Source of the DNA: Odontesthes bonariensis
Taxonomy: Eukaryota > Chordata > Actinopteri > Atheriniformes > Atherinopsidae
NCBI RefSeq assembly: GCF_027942865.1
Contig: NC_134516.1
Span: 26,963,038-27,027,037, forward strand
Direction: 5' to 3'
DNA: 64,000 nt
Shown: piece after piece, positions 41,847 through 53,987 of the stretch
Position numbering within the stretch: the stretch's first letter is position 1
Layout of the letters: each line of letters opens with the position of its first letter
Position numbers and translations under genes: made by a program
Notes under the pieces: model-generated
The model's database searches: none
Seen by the model: only the letters and a program-made list of their open reading frames with translations
What the model was told of the DNA's origin: nothing

Positions 41847-42342
41847 TAATCGCATGTTATAAAATATGCCTTACGTTAAAAAAAAGACGAGATAAAACAA
41901 GCCTAAGTCAACTTTCAGAGATTTAGAATGACATCAGAACACATTCCTCCTTTTCAACCTCTACCTACTCCACTCGACTGGATCCCACTCAGCTGTTAGG
42001 GTTTTCCATGAGGTAATACCACCTGGCACCAGATGGTACATTTTTAGCACCTACTCGGTCGGGGTCGAGTTGAGTTGAGCCGAAAATGTGACATCTACAG
42101 ACTGCAGGCCACTGATTGGCCAGGGAGTGATGTCACTGGATGAGTCATGAAAGCCACTCCTTAACAAGAACCGGCAACAGCAACAGTTGGATTTGATGTA
42201 TTCTGTGATCGTCAACGAGGTGGATTGCTAGACGCAAAGACATAGACCAAGCAGCAGGTAAACCTTTGCCTCGATGTCCTAAATTGTTGTGTCATGTTTG
42301 TGTCACATAAGACTGACATCACAGGACTTTTGGACCTCCTTG

Positions 42343-43059
42343 TGTCTAAACCAGACTTAGAGAGACTGATCCATGCGTTTGTCTCCAGCAGGTAAGACTA
42401 CTGTAACGGCCTGCTCACTGGGCTCTCTAAACGGGCTGTAAGACAGCTGCAGTACATCCAGAACGCTGCTGCTCGAGTCCTGACTAGAACCAGGAAATAC
42501 GACCATATTAGTCCAGTGCTCAGGTCTCTGCACTGGCTTCCTGTCGCTCAGAGAATAGACTTTAAAACAGCTCTGCTTGTGTACAAGTCTCTTCACGGTC
42601 AAGCGCCAAAGTACATCTCTGACATGTTAGAGCCATATGAACCAACTCGGGCTCTGAGAACCTCAGGGAGGGGTCTCCTGCTGGTGCCCAGAGTCAGGAC
42701 TAAACAAGGTGAGGCTGCGTTTCAGTTTTATGCTCCTAAAATCTGGAACAGTCTTCCAGAAGATGTGAGACAGGCCTCAACTCTGACAATGTTTAAATCC
42801 AGGCTGAAAACAGTTCTATTTAGCTGTGCATATGACACCTGAAAGTATTTTATCTGCACTCTTCACTTTTTAATTAATTAATGATTATTTTAATGGGTCT
42901 TAAATTTCTTTCTTTTTTAATTTCTTTCTTTTAGTTTTTTTTATTCCTTTTTAATGATTTTATTGCCTTCTTGTGATTTTAAGTAGCTGTAAAGCACTTT
43001 GAATTGCCCTGTGTATGAATTGTGCTCTATAAATAAAATTGCCTTGCCTTGCCTTGCCA
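42343..43059 (+). pseudogene. L2-type LINE fragment in array unit (copy 1)
   Basis: A 717-bp 5'-truncated LINE splits the unit sequence between GGACCTCCTTG and TAACGATCACACCC. The frame includes SLHWLPVAQRIDFK, APKIWNSLPEDVRQ and FSCAYDT, ending with ATAAATAAAATTGCCTTGCC. A TAA occurs in the VSSR*DYCNG region, upstream of the frame 42516-42842. It is related to the LINE at 30058-30960. Confidence 0.88.
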
Positions 43060-43277
43060 TTAACGATCACACCCACATTGAGGTGGTTGTGAGTAAGTAC
43101 TAGTGGAAAAGAGCTTAATGTTGCAGGAGAACTGCCTCATCGCACATCAGAATTGTGTATGTTAATGCGAGGAACTGAAGGCCCGTCTTCAGAGATAAAT
43201 GCCCTTTTTCACCATGGCCTGACATGGCTTTCTTCATGGTCTTCTAATATGCAAGTAAGATTTAAGCATGAAATTAA

Positions 43278-43388
43278 TGTCAGGAGTGGGATTTGAACCC
43301 ACGTCTCCTTTGGGAGACCAGAAGTCCCTGTGCTAAGGAAGGAATGAAGCCTTGAGTCTGGCGCCTTAGACCGCTCGGCCATCCTGAC
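43278..43388 (-). tRNA. tRNA-Leu(CAA) copy 4, with intron
   Basis: Canonical sequence and intron as copy 2. It follows the LINE-bearing segment; the upstream flank differs slightly (GTGACTGTAAAATACCAGG). Confidence 0.92.
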
Positions 43389-43915
43389 ACCATTACTTCC
43401 GTGACTGTAAAATACCAGGAACGTGAACCAAAATTCAAAACGCTACTCCACTTGACTATATTCGACTCAGGTTTTAGGGTTTTTCACGAGGGAGTAACAG
43501 CTGGTAGCAGGTACATTTTTAGCACCTACACGGCAGGGATTCGAGTTGAGTCGAGCCGAAAATGTGACGTCTACAGACTGCAGGCCACTGATTGGCCAGG
43601 GAGTGATGTCACTGGATGAGTAATGAAGGCAAGAGAGGGCCAGAGGACATGGGTCGTTATTCAGATTTTTCTTATTTTGTTTTAAAGTGAATGATCATAC
43701 TTGAGCAAAAAGGGAATACAGAAATGACGTAAGCCCAAAGAAAGGTAAACATAATGCTCTTGCGCAAGTTTGAATGTTTTTGATTCATATTGTGCATTTC
43801 AGGAGGTTTGTGATCATTCAAAGAGGCACCACTGAGGACGCTGTGATGGTGGTAACAGAGCTGAACTTTGACTTTAAGGGCTGGATCAAACATCTGTTGA
43901 TTATTAAAACTGCTA

Positions 43916-43988
43916 CGCCCAACGTGGGGCTCGAACCCACGACCCTGAAATTAAGAGTCTCATGCTCTACCGACTGAGCTAGCCGGGC
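43916..43988 (-). tRNA. tRNA-Lys(CTT) copy 4, wobble in anticodon stem
   Basis: Identical to the canonical copy except CTCTTAATTTCA, one G:U pair in the anticodon stem. Likely functional. Confidence 0.9.
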
Positions 43989-44704
43989 TAATTGCATGTT
44001 ATAAAACATGCCTTCAGAAAAAAAAAGACGAGATAAAACAAGCCTAAGTCAACTTTCAGAGATTTAGAATGACATCAGAACACATTCCTCCCTTTTCAAC
44101 CTCTACCTACTCCACTCGACTGGATCCCACTCAACTGTTAGGGTTTTCCATGAGGTAATACCACCTGGCACCAGGTGGTACATTTTTAGCACCTACTCGG
44201 TCGGGGTCGAGTTTAGTTGAGCCGAAAATGTGACATCTACAGACTGCAGGCCACTGATTGGCCAGGGAGTGATGTCACTGGATGAGTCATGAAAGCCACT
44301 CCTTAACAAGAACAGGCAACAGCAACAGTTGGATTTGATGTATTCTGTGATCGTCAACGAGGTGGATTGCTAGACGCAAAGACATAGACCAAGCAGCAGG
44401 TAAACCTTTGCCTCGATGTCCTAAATTGTTGTGTCATGTTTGTGTCACATAAGACTGACATCACAGGACTTTTGGACCTCCTTGCTATAACGACCCCACC
44501 CACATTGAGGTGGTTGTGAGTAAGTACTAGTGGAAAAGAGCTTAATGTTGCAGGAGAACTGCCTCATCGCACATCAGAATTGTGTATGTTAATGGGAGGA
44601 ACTGAAGGCCCGTCTTCAGAGATAAATGCCCTTTTTCACCATGGCCTGACATGGCTTTCTTCATGGTCTTCTAATATGCAAGTAAGATTTAAGCATGAAA
44701 TTAA

Positions 44705-44815
44705 TGTCAGGAGTGGGATTTGAACCCACGTCTCCTTTGGGAGACCAGAAGTCCCTGTGCTAAGGAAGGAATGAAGCCTTGAGTCTGGCGCCTTAGACCG
44801 CTCGGCCATCCTGAC
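44705..44815 (-). tRNA. tRNA-Leu(CAA) copy 5, with intron
   Basis: Canonical sequence and intron as copy 2. Confidence 0.93.
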
Positions 44816-45345
44816 ACCATTACTTCCCTGACTGTGTAAAATACGACAAACGTGAACCAAAATTCAAAACGCTACTCCACTTGACTATATTCGACTCAGG
44901 TTTTAGGGGTTTTTCACGAGGGAGTAACAGCTGGTAGCAGGTACATTTTTAGCACCTACAAGGCAGGGATTCGAGTTGAGTCGAGCTGAAAATGTGACGT
45001 CTACAGACTGCAGGCCACTGATTGGCCAGGGAGTGATGTCACTGGATGAGTAATGAAGGCAAGAGAGGGCCAGAGGCCATGGGTCGTTATTCAGATTTTT
45101 CTTATTTTGTTTTAAAGTGAATGATCATACTTGAGCAAAAAGGGAATACAGAAATGACGTAAGCCCAAAGAAAGGTAAACATAATGCTCTTGCGCAAGTT
45201 TGAATGTTTTTGATTCATATTGTGCATTTCAGGAGGTTTGTGATCATTAAAAGAGGCACCACTGAGGACGCTGTGATGGTGGTTACAGAGCTGAACTTTG
45301 ACTTTAAGTGCTGGATCAAACATCTGTTGATTACTAAAACTGCTA

Positions 45346-45418
45346 CGCCCAACGTGGGGCTCGAACCCACGACCCTGAGATTAAGAGTCTCATGCTCTAC
45401 CGACTGAGCTAGCCGGGC
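45346..45418 (-). tRNA. tRNA-Lys(CTT) copy 5, canonical
   Basis: Same sequence as copy 2, exactly 4999 bp apart, within the duplicated block. Confidence 0.95.
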
Positions 45419-46132
45419 TAATCACATGTTATAAAACATGCCTTCCGAAAAAAAAGACGAGATAAAACAAGCCTAAGTCAACTTTCAGAGATTTAGAATG
45501 ACATCGGAACACATTCCTCCTTTTCAACCTCTACCTACTCCACTCGACTGGATCCCACTCAGCTGTTAGGGTTTTCCATGAGGTAATACCACCTGGCACC
45601 AGGTGGTACATTTTTAGCACCTACTCGGTCGGGGTCGAGTTGAGTTGAGCCGAAAATGTGACATCTACAGACTGCAGGCCACTGATTGGCCAGGGAGTGA
45701 TGTCACTGGATGAGTCATGAAAGCCACTCCTTAACAAGAACCGGCAACAGCAACAGTTGGATTTGATGTATTCTGTGATCGTCAACGAGGTGGATTGCTA
45801 GATGCAAAGACATAGACCAAGCAGCAGGTAAACCTTTGCCTCGATGTCCTAAATTGTTGTGTCATGTTTGTGTCACATAAGACTGACATCACAGGACTTT
45901 TGGACCTCCTTGCTATAACGATCCCACCCACATTGAGGTGGTTGTGAGTAAGTACTGGTGAAAAAGAGCTTAATGTTGCAGGAGAACTGCCTCATCGCAC
46001 ATCAGAATTGTGTATGTTAATGGGAGGAACTGAAGGCCCTTCCTCAGAGATAAATGCCCTTTTTCACCATGGCCTGACATGGCTTTCTTCATGGTGTTCT
46101 AATATGAAAGTAAGATTTAAGCATGAAATTAA

Positions 46133-46243
46133 TGTCAGGAGTGGGATTTGAACCCACGTCTCCTTTGGGAGACCAGAAGTCCCTGTGCTAACGAAGGAAT
46201 GAAGCCTTGAGTCTGGCGCCTTAGACTGCTCGGCCATCCTGAC
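46133..46243 (-). tRNA. tRNA-Leu(CAA) copy 6, variant
   Basis: Carries the same D-loop and intron changes as copy 3. Confidence 0.8.
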
Positions 46244-46772
46244 ACCATTACTTCCCTGACTGTGTAAAATACGACAAACGTGAACCAAAATGCAAAACGC
46301 TACTCCACTTGACTATATTCGACTCAGGTTTTAGGGTTTTTCATAAGGGAGTAACAGCTGGTAGCGGGTACATTTTTAGCATCTACACGGCAGGGATTCG
46401 AGTTGAGTCGAGCCGAAAATGTGACGTCTACAGACTGCAGGCCACTGATAGGCCAGGGAGTGATGTCACTGGATGAGTAATGAAGGCAAGAGAGGGCCAG
46501 AGGCCATGGGTCGTTATTCAGATTTTTCTTATTTTGTTTTAAAGTGAATGATCATACTTGAGCAAAAAGGGAATACAGAAATGACGTAAGCCCAAAGAAA
46601 GGTAAACATAATGCTCTTGTGCGAGTTTGAATGTTTTTGATTCATATTGTGCATTTCAGGAGGTTTGTGATCATTCAAAGAGGCACCACTGAGGACGCTG
46701 TGATGGTGGTAACAGAGCTGAACTTTGACTTTAAGGGCTGGATCAAACATCTGTTGATTATTAAAACTGCTA

Positions 46773-46845
46773 CGCCCAACATGGGGCTCGAACCCACGAC
46801 CCTGAGATTAAGAGTCTCATGCTCTACCGACTGGGCTAGCCGGGC
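46773..46845 (-). tRNA. tRNA-Lys(CTT) copy 6, two stem changes
   Basis: Carries the same D-stem and T-stem changes as copy 3. Confidence 0.7.
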
Positions 46846-47341
46846 TAATCGCATGTTATAAAATATGCCTTACGTTAAAAAAAAGACGAGATAAAACAAG
46901 CCTAAGTCAACTTTCAGAGATTTAGAATGACATCAGAACACATTCCTCCTTTTCAACCTCTACCTACTCCACTCGACTGGATCCCACTCAGCTGTTAGGG
47001 TTTTCCATGAGGTAATACCACCTGGCACCAGGTGGTACATTTTTAGCACCTACTCGGTCGGGGTCGAGTTGAGTTGAGCCGAAAATGTGACATCTACAGA
47101 CTGCAGGCCACTGATTGGCCAGGGAGTGATGTCACTGGATGAGTCATGAAAGCCACTCCTTAACAAGAACCGGCAACAGCAACAGTTGGATTTGATGTAT
47201 TCTGTGATCGTCAACGAGGTGGATTGCTAGACGCAAAGACATAGACCAAGCAGCAGGTAAACCTTTGCCTCGATGTCCTAAATTGTTGTGTCATGTTTGT
47301 GTCACATAAGACTGACATCACAGGACTTTTGGACCTCCTTG

Positions 47342-48058
47342 TGTCTAAACCAGACTTAGAGAGACTGATCCATGCGTTTGTCTCCAGCAGGTAAGACTAC
47401 TGTAACGGCCTGCTCACTGGGCTCTCTAAACGGGCTGTAAGACAGCTGCAGTACATCCAGAACGCTGCTGCTCGAGTCCTGACTAGAACCAGGAAATACG
47501 ACCATATTAGTCCAGTGCTCAGGTCTCTGCACTGGCTTCCTGTCGCTCAGAGAATAGACTTTAAAACAGCTCTGCTTGTGTACAAGTCTCTTCACGGTCA
47601 AGCGCCAAAGTACATCTCTGACATGTTAGAGCCATATGAACCAACTCGGGCTCTGAGAACCTCAGGGAGGGGTCTCCTGCTGGTGCCCAGAGTCAGGACT
47701 AAACAAGGTGAGGCTGCGTTTCAGTTTTATGCTCCTAAAATCTGGAACAGTCTTCCAGAAGATGTGAGACAGGCCTCAACTCTGACAATGTTTAAATCCA
47801 GGCTGAAAACAGTTCTATTTAGCTGTGCATATGACACCTGAAAGTATTTTATCTGCACTCTTCACTTTTTAATTAATTAATGATTATTTTAATGGGTCTT
47901 AAATTTCTTTCTTTTTTAATTTCTTTCTTTTAGTTTTTTTTATTCCTTTTTAATGATTTTATTGCCTTCTTGTGATTTTAAGTAGCTGTAAAGCACTTTG
48001 AATTGCCCTGTGTATGAATTGTGCTCTATAAATAAAATTGCCTTGCCTTGCCTTGCCA
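47342..48058 (+). pseudogene. L2-type LINE fragment in array unit (copy 2)
   Basis: Same junctions and same internal stop as copy 1 at 42343. It is a duplicate carried with its unit, not an independent insertion. Confidence 0.9.
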
Positions 48059-48276
48059 TTAACGATCACACCCACATTGAGGTGGTTGTGAGTAAGTACT
48101 AGTGGAAAAGAGCTTAATGTTGCAGGAGAACTGCCTCATCGCACATCAGAATTGTGTATGTTAATGCGAGGAACTGAAGGCCCGTCTTCAGAGATAAATG
48201 CCCTTTTTCACCATGGCCTGACATGGCTTTCTTCATGGTCTTCTAATATGCAAGTAAGATTTAAGCATGAAATTAA

Positions 48277-48387
48277 TGTCAGGAGTGGGATTTGAACCCA
48301 CGTCTCCTTTGGGAGACCAGAAGTCCCTGTGCTAAGGAAGGAATGAAGCCTTGAGTCTGGCGCCTTAGACCGCTCGGCCATCCTGAC
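48277..48387 (-). tRNA. tRNA-Leu(CAA) copy 7, with intron
   Basis: Canonical; lies 4999 bp from copy 4 with the same flanks. Confidence 0.92.
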
Positions 48388-48914
48388 ACCATTACTTCCG
48401 TGACTGTAAAATACCAGGAACGTGAACCAAAATTCAAAACGCTACTCCACTTGACTATATTCGACTCAGGTTTTAGGGTTTTTCACGAGGGAGTAACAGC
48501 TGGTAGCAGGTACATTTTTAGCACCTACACGGCAGGGATTCGAGTTGAGTCGAGCCGAAAATGTGACGTCTACAGACTGCAGGCCACTGATTGGCCAGGG
48601 AGTGATGTCACTGGATGAGTAATGAAGGCAAGAGAGGGCCAGAGGACATGGGTCGTTATTCAGATTTTTCTTATTTTGTTTTAAAGTGAATGATCATACT
48701 TGAGCAAAAAGGGAATACAGAAATGACGTAAGCCCAAAGAAAGGTAAACATAATGCTCTTGCGCAAGTTTGAATGTTTTTGATTCATATTGTGCATTTCA
48801 GGAGGTTTGTGATCATTCAAAGAGGCACCACTGAGGACGCTGTGATGGTGGTAACAGAGCTGAACTTTGACTTTAAGGGCTGGATCAAACATCTGTTGAT
48901 TATTAAAACTGCTA

Positions 48915-48987
48915 CGCCCAACGTGGGGCTCGAACCCACGACCCTGAAATTAAGAGTCTCATGCTCTACCGACTGAGCTAGCCGGGC
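48915..48987 (-). tRNA. tRNA-Lys(CTT) copy 7, wobble in anticodon stem
   Basis: Same variant as copy 4. Confidence 0.9.
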
Positions 48988-49703
48988 TAATTGCATGTTA
49001 TAAAACATGCCTTCAGAAAAAAAAAGACGAGATAAAACAAGCCTAAGTCAACTTTCAGAGATTTAGAATGACATCAGAACACATTCCTCCCTTTTCAACC
49101 TCTACCTACTCCACTCGACTGGATCCCACTCAACTGTTAGGGTTTTCCATGAGGTAATACCACCTGGCACCAGGTGGTACATTTTTAGCACCTACTCGGT
49201 CGGGGTCGAGTTTAGTTGAGCCGAAAATGTGACATCTACAGACTGCAGGCCACTGATTGGCCAGGGAGTGATGTCACTGGATGAGTCATGAAAGCCACTC
49301 CTTAACAAGAACAGGCAACAGCAACAGTTGGATTTGATGTATTCTGTGATCGTCAACGAGGTGGATTGCTAGACGCAAAGACATAGACCAAGCAGCAGGT
49401 AAACCTTTGCCTCGATGTCCTAAATTGTTGTGTCATGTTTGTGTCACATAAGACTGACATCACAGGACTTTTGGACCTCCTTGCTATAACGACCCCACCC
49501 ACATTGAGGTGGTTGTGAGTAAGTACTAGTGGAAAAGAGCTTAATGTTGCAGGAGAACTGCCTCATCGCACATCAGAATTGTGTATGTTAATGGGAGGAA
49601 CTGAAGGCCCGTCTTCAGAGATAAATGCCCTTTTTCACCATGGCCTGACATGGCTTTCTTCATGGTCTTCTAATATGCAAGTAAGATTTAAGCATGAAAT
49701 TAA

Positions 49704-49814
49704 TGTCAGGAGTGGGATTTGAACCCACGTCTCCTTTGGGAGACCAGAAGTCCCTGTGCTAAGGAAGGAATGAAGCCTTGAGTCTGGCGCCTTAGACCGC
49801 TCGGCCATCCTGAC
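49704..49814 (-). tRNA. tRNA-Leu(CAA) copy 8, with intron
   Basis: Canonical sequence and intron. Confidence 0.93.
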
Positions 49815-50344
49815 ACCATTACTTCCCTGACTGTGTAAAATACGACAAACGTGAACCAAAATTCAAAACGCTACTCCACTTGACTATATTCGACTCAGGT
49901 TTTAGGGGTTTTTCACGAGGGAGTAACAGCTGGTAGCAGGTACATTTTTAGCACCTACAAGGCAGGGATTCGAGTTGAGTCGAGCTGAAAATGTGACGTC
50001 TACAGACTGCAGGCCACTGATTGGCCAGGGAGTGATGTCACTGGATGAGTAATGAAGGCAAGAGAGGGCCAGAGGCCATGGGTCGTTATTCAGATTTTTC
50101 TTATTTTGTTTTAAAGTGAATGATCATACTTGAGCAAAAAGGGAATACAGAAATGACGTAAGCCCAAAGAAAGGTAAACATAATGCTCTTGCGCAAGTTT
50201 GAATGTTTTTGATTCATATTGTGCATTTCAGGAGGTTTGTGATCATTCAAAGAGGCACCACTGAGGACGCTGTGATGGTGGTAACAGAGCTGAACTTTGA
50301 CTTTAAGTGCTGGATCAAACATCTGTTGATTACTAAAACTGCTA

Positions 50345-50417
50345 CGCCCAACGCGGGGCTCGAACCCACGACCCTGAGATTAAGAGTCTCATGCTCTACC
50401 GACTGAGCTAGCCGGGC
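50345..50417 (-). tRNA. tRNA-Lys(CTT) copy 8, T-stem wobble
   Basis: CCCGCGTTGGGCG replaces CCCACGTTGGGCG, giving one U:G pair in the T-stem. Otherwise canonical. Confidence 0.88.
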
Positions 50418-50911
50418 TAATCACATGTTATAAAACATGCCTTCCGAAAAAAAAGACGAGATAAAACAAGCCTAAGTCAACTTTCAGAGATTTAGAATGA
50501 CATCAGAACACATTCCTCCTTTTCAACCTCTACCTACTCCACTCGACTGGATCCCACTCAGCTGTTAGGGTTTTCCATGAGGTAATACCTCCTGGCACCA
50601 GGTGGTACATTTTTAGCACCTACTCGGTCGGGGTCGAGTTGAGTTGAGCCGAAAATGTGACATCTACAGACTGCAGGCCACTGATTGGCCAGGGAGTGAT
50701 GTCACTGGATGAGTCATGAAAGCCACTCCTTAACAAGAACCGGCAACAGCAACAGTTGGATTTGATGTATTCTGTGATCGTCAACGAGGTGGATTGCTAG
50801 ACGCAAAGACATAGACCAAGCAGCAGGTAAACCTTTGCCTCGATGTCCTAAATTGTTGTGTCATGTTTGTGTCACATAAGACTGACATCACAGGACTTTT
50901 GGACCTCCTTG

Positions 50912-51628
50912 TGTCTAAACCAGACTTAGAGAGACTGATCCATGCGTTTGTCTCCAGCAGGTAAGACTACTGTAACGGCCTGCTCACTGGGCTCTCTAAA
51001 CGGGCTGTAAGACAGCTGCAGTACATCCAGAACGCTGCTGCTCGAGTCCTGACTAGAACCAGGAAATACGACCATATTAGTCCAGTGCTCAGGTCTCTGC
51101 ACTGGCTTCCTGTCGCTCAGAGAATAGACTTTAAAACAGCTCTGCTTGTGTACAAGTCTCTTCACGGTCAAGCGCCAAAGTACATCTCTGACATGTTAGA
51201 GCCATATGAACCAACTCGGGCTCTGAGAACCTCAGGGAGGGGTCTCCTGCTGGTGCCCAGAGTCAGGACTAAACAAGGTGAGGCTGCGTTTCAGTTTTAT
51301 GCTCCTAAAATCTGGAACAGTCTTCCAGAAGATGTGAGACAGGCCTCAACTCTGACAATGTTTAAATCCAGGCTGAAAACAGTTCTATTTAGCTGTGCAT
51401 ATGACACCTGAAAGTATTTTATCTGCACTCTTCACTTTTTAATTAATTAATGATTATTTTAATGGGTCTTAAATTTCTTTCTTTTTTAATTTCTTTCTTT
51501 TAGTTTTTTTTATTCCTTTTTAATGATTTTATTGCCTTCTTGTGATTTTAAGTAGCTGTAAAGCACTTTGAATTGCCCTGTGTATGAATTGTGCTCTATA
51601 AATAAAATTGCCTTGCCTTGCCTTGCCA
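50912..51628 (+). pseudogene. L2-type LINE fragment in array unit (copy 3)
   Basis: Third duplicate of the same insertion, 3570 bp from copy 2. Junctions and internal stop are identical to the other two. Confidence 0.9.
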
Positions 51629-51846
51629 TTAACGATCACACCCACATTGAGGTGGTTGTGAGTAAGTACTAGTGGAAAAGAGCTTAATGTTGCAGGAGAA
51701 CTGCCTCATCGCACATCAGAATTGTGTATGTTAATGCGAGGAACTGAAGGCCCGTCTTCAGAGATAAATGCCCTTTTTCACCATGGCCTGACATGGCTTT
51801 CTTCATGGTCTTCTAATATGCAAGTAAGATTTAAGCATGAAATTAA

Positions 51847-51957
51847 TGTCAGGAGTGGGATTTGAACCCACGTCTCCTTTGGGAGACCAGAAGTCCCTGT
51901 GCTAAGGAAGGAATGAAGCCTTGAGTCTGGCGCCTTAGACCGCTCGGCCATCCTGAC
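51847..51957 (-). tRNA. tRNA-Leu(CAA) copy 9, with intron
   Basis: Canonical sequence and intron. Confidence 0.92.
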
Positions 51958-52484
51958 ACCATTACTTCCGTGACTGTAAAATACCAGGAACGTGAACCAA
52001 AATTCAAAACGCTACTCCACTTGACTATATTCGACTCAGGTTTTAGGGTTTTTCACGAGGGAGTAACAGCTGGTAGCAGGTACATTTTTAGCACCTACAC
52101 GGCAGGGATTCGAGTTGAGTCGAGCCGAAAATGTGACGTCTACAGACTGCAGGCCACTGATTGGCCAGGGAGTGATGTCACTGGATGAGTAATGAAGGCA
52201 AGAGAGGGCCAGAGGACATGGGTCGTTATTCAGATTTTTCTTATTTTGTTTTAAAGTGAATGATCATACTTGAGCAAAAAGGGAATACAGAAATGACGTA
52301 AGCCCAAAGAAAGGTAAACATAATGCTCTTGCGCAAGTTTGAATGTTTTTGATTCATATTGTGCATTTCAGGAGGTTTGTGATCATTCAAAGAGGCACTA
52401 CTGAGGACGCTGTGATGGTGGTAACAGAGCTGAACTTTGACTTTAAGGGCTGGATCAAACATCTGTTGATTATTAAAACTGCTA

Positions 52485-52557
52485 CGCCCAACGTGGGGCT
52501 CGAACCCACGACCCTGAAATTAAGAGTCTCATGCTCTACCGACTGAGCTAGCCGGGC
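52485..52557 (-). tRNA. tRNA-Lys(CTT) copy 9, wobble in anticodon stem
   Basis: Same variant as copies 4 and 7. Confidence 0.9.
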
Positions 52558-53273
52558 TAATTGCATGTTATAAAACATGCCTTCAGAAAAAAAAAGACGA
52601 GATAAAACAAGCCTAAGTCAACTTTCAGAGATTTAGAATGACATCAGAACACATTCCTCCCTTTTCAACCTCTACCTACTCCACTCGACTGGATCCCACT
52701 CAACTGTTAGGGTTTTCCATGAGGTAATACCACCTGGCACCAGGTGGTACATTTTTAGCACCTACTCGGTCGGGGTCGAGTTTAGTTGAGCCGAAAATGT
52801 GACATCTACAGACTGCAGGCCACTGATTGGCCAGGGAGTGATGTCACTGGATGAGTCATGAAAGCCACTCCTTAACAAGAACAGGCAACAGCAACAGTTG
52901 GATTTGATGTATTCTGTGATCGTCAACGAGGTGGATTGCTAGACGCAAAGACATAGACCAAGCAGCAGGTAAACCTTTGCCTCGATGTCCTAAATTGTTG
53001 TGTCATGTTTGTGTCACATAAGACTGACATCACAGGACTTTTGGACCTCCTTGCTATAACGACCCCACCCACATTGAGGTGGTTGTGAGTAAGTACTAGT
53101 GGAAAAGAGCTTAATGTTGCAGGAGAACTGCCTCATCGCACATCAGAATTGTGTATGTTAATGGGAGGAACTGAAGGCCCGTCTTCAGAGATAAATGCCC
53201 TTTTTCACCATGGCCTGACATGGCTTTCTTCATGGTCTTCTAATATGCAAGTAAGATTTAAGCATGAAATTAA

Positions 53274-53384
53274 TGTCAGGAGTGGGATTTGAACCCACGT
53301 CTCCTTTGGGAGACCAGAAGTCCCTGTGCTAAGGAAGGAATGAAGCCTTGAGTCTGGCGCCTTAGACCGCTCGGCCATCCTGAC
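53274..53384 (-). tRNA. tRNA-Leu(CAA) copy 10, with intron
   Basis: Canonical sequence and intron; last Leu gene of the array. Confidence 0.93.
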
Positions 53385-53914
53385 ACCATTACTTCCCTGA
53401 CTGTGTAAAATACGACAAACGTGAACCAAAATTCAAAACGCTACTCCACTTGACTATATTCGACTCAGGTTTTAGGGGTTTTTCACGAGGGAGTAACAGC
53501 TGGTAGCAGGTACATTTTTAGCACCTACAAGGCAGGGATTCGAGTTGAGTCGAGCTGAAAATGTGACGTCTACAGACTGCAGGCCACTGATTGGCCAGGG
53601 AGTGATGTCACTGGATGAGTAATGAAGGCAAGAGAGGGCCAGAGGCCATGGGTCGTTATTCAGATTTTTCTTATTTTGTTTTAAAGTGAATGATCATACT
53701 TGAGCAAAAAGGGAATACAGAAATGACGTAAGCCCAAAGAAAGGTAAACATAATGCTCTTGCGCAAGTTTGAATGTTTTTGATTCATATTGTGCATTTCA
53801 GGAGGTTTGTGATCATTCAAAGAGGCACCACTGAGGACGCTGTGATGGTGGTAACAGAGCTGAACTTTGACTTTAAGTGCTGGATCAAACATCTGTTGAT
53901 TACTAAAACTGCTA

Positions 53915-53987
53915 CGCCCAACGCGGGGCTCGAACCCACGACCCTGAGATTAAGAGTCTCATGCTCTACCGACTGAGCTAGCCGGGC
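53915..53987 (-). tRNA. tRNA-Lys(CTT) copy 10, T-stem wobble
   Basis: Same variant as copy 8; last Lys gene of the array. Confidence 0.88.
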
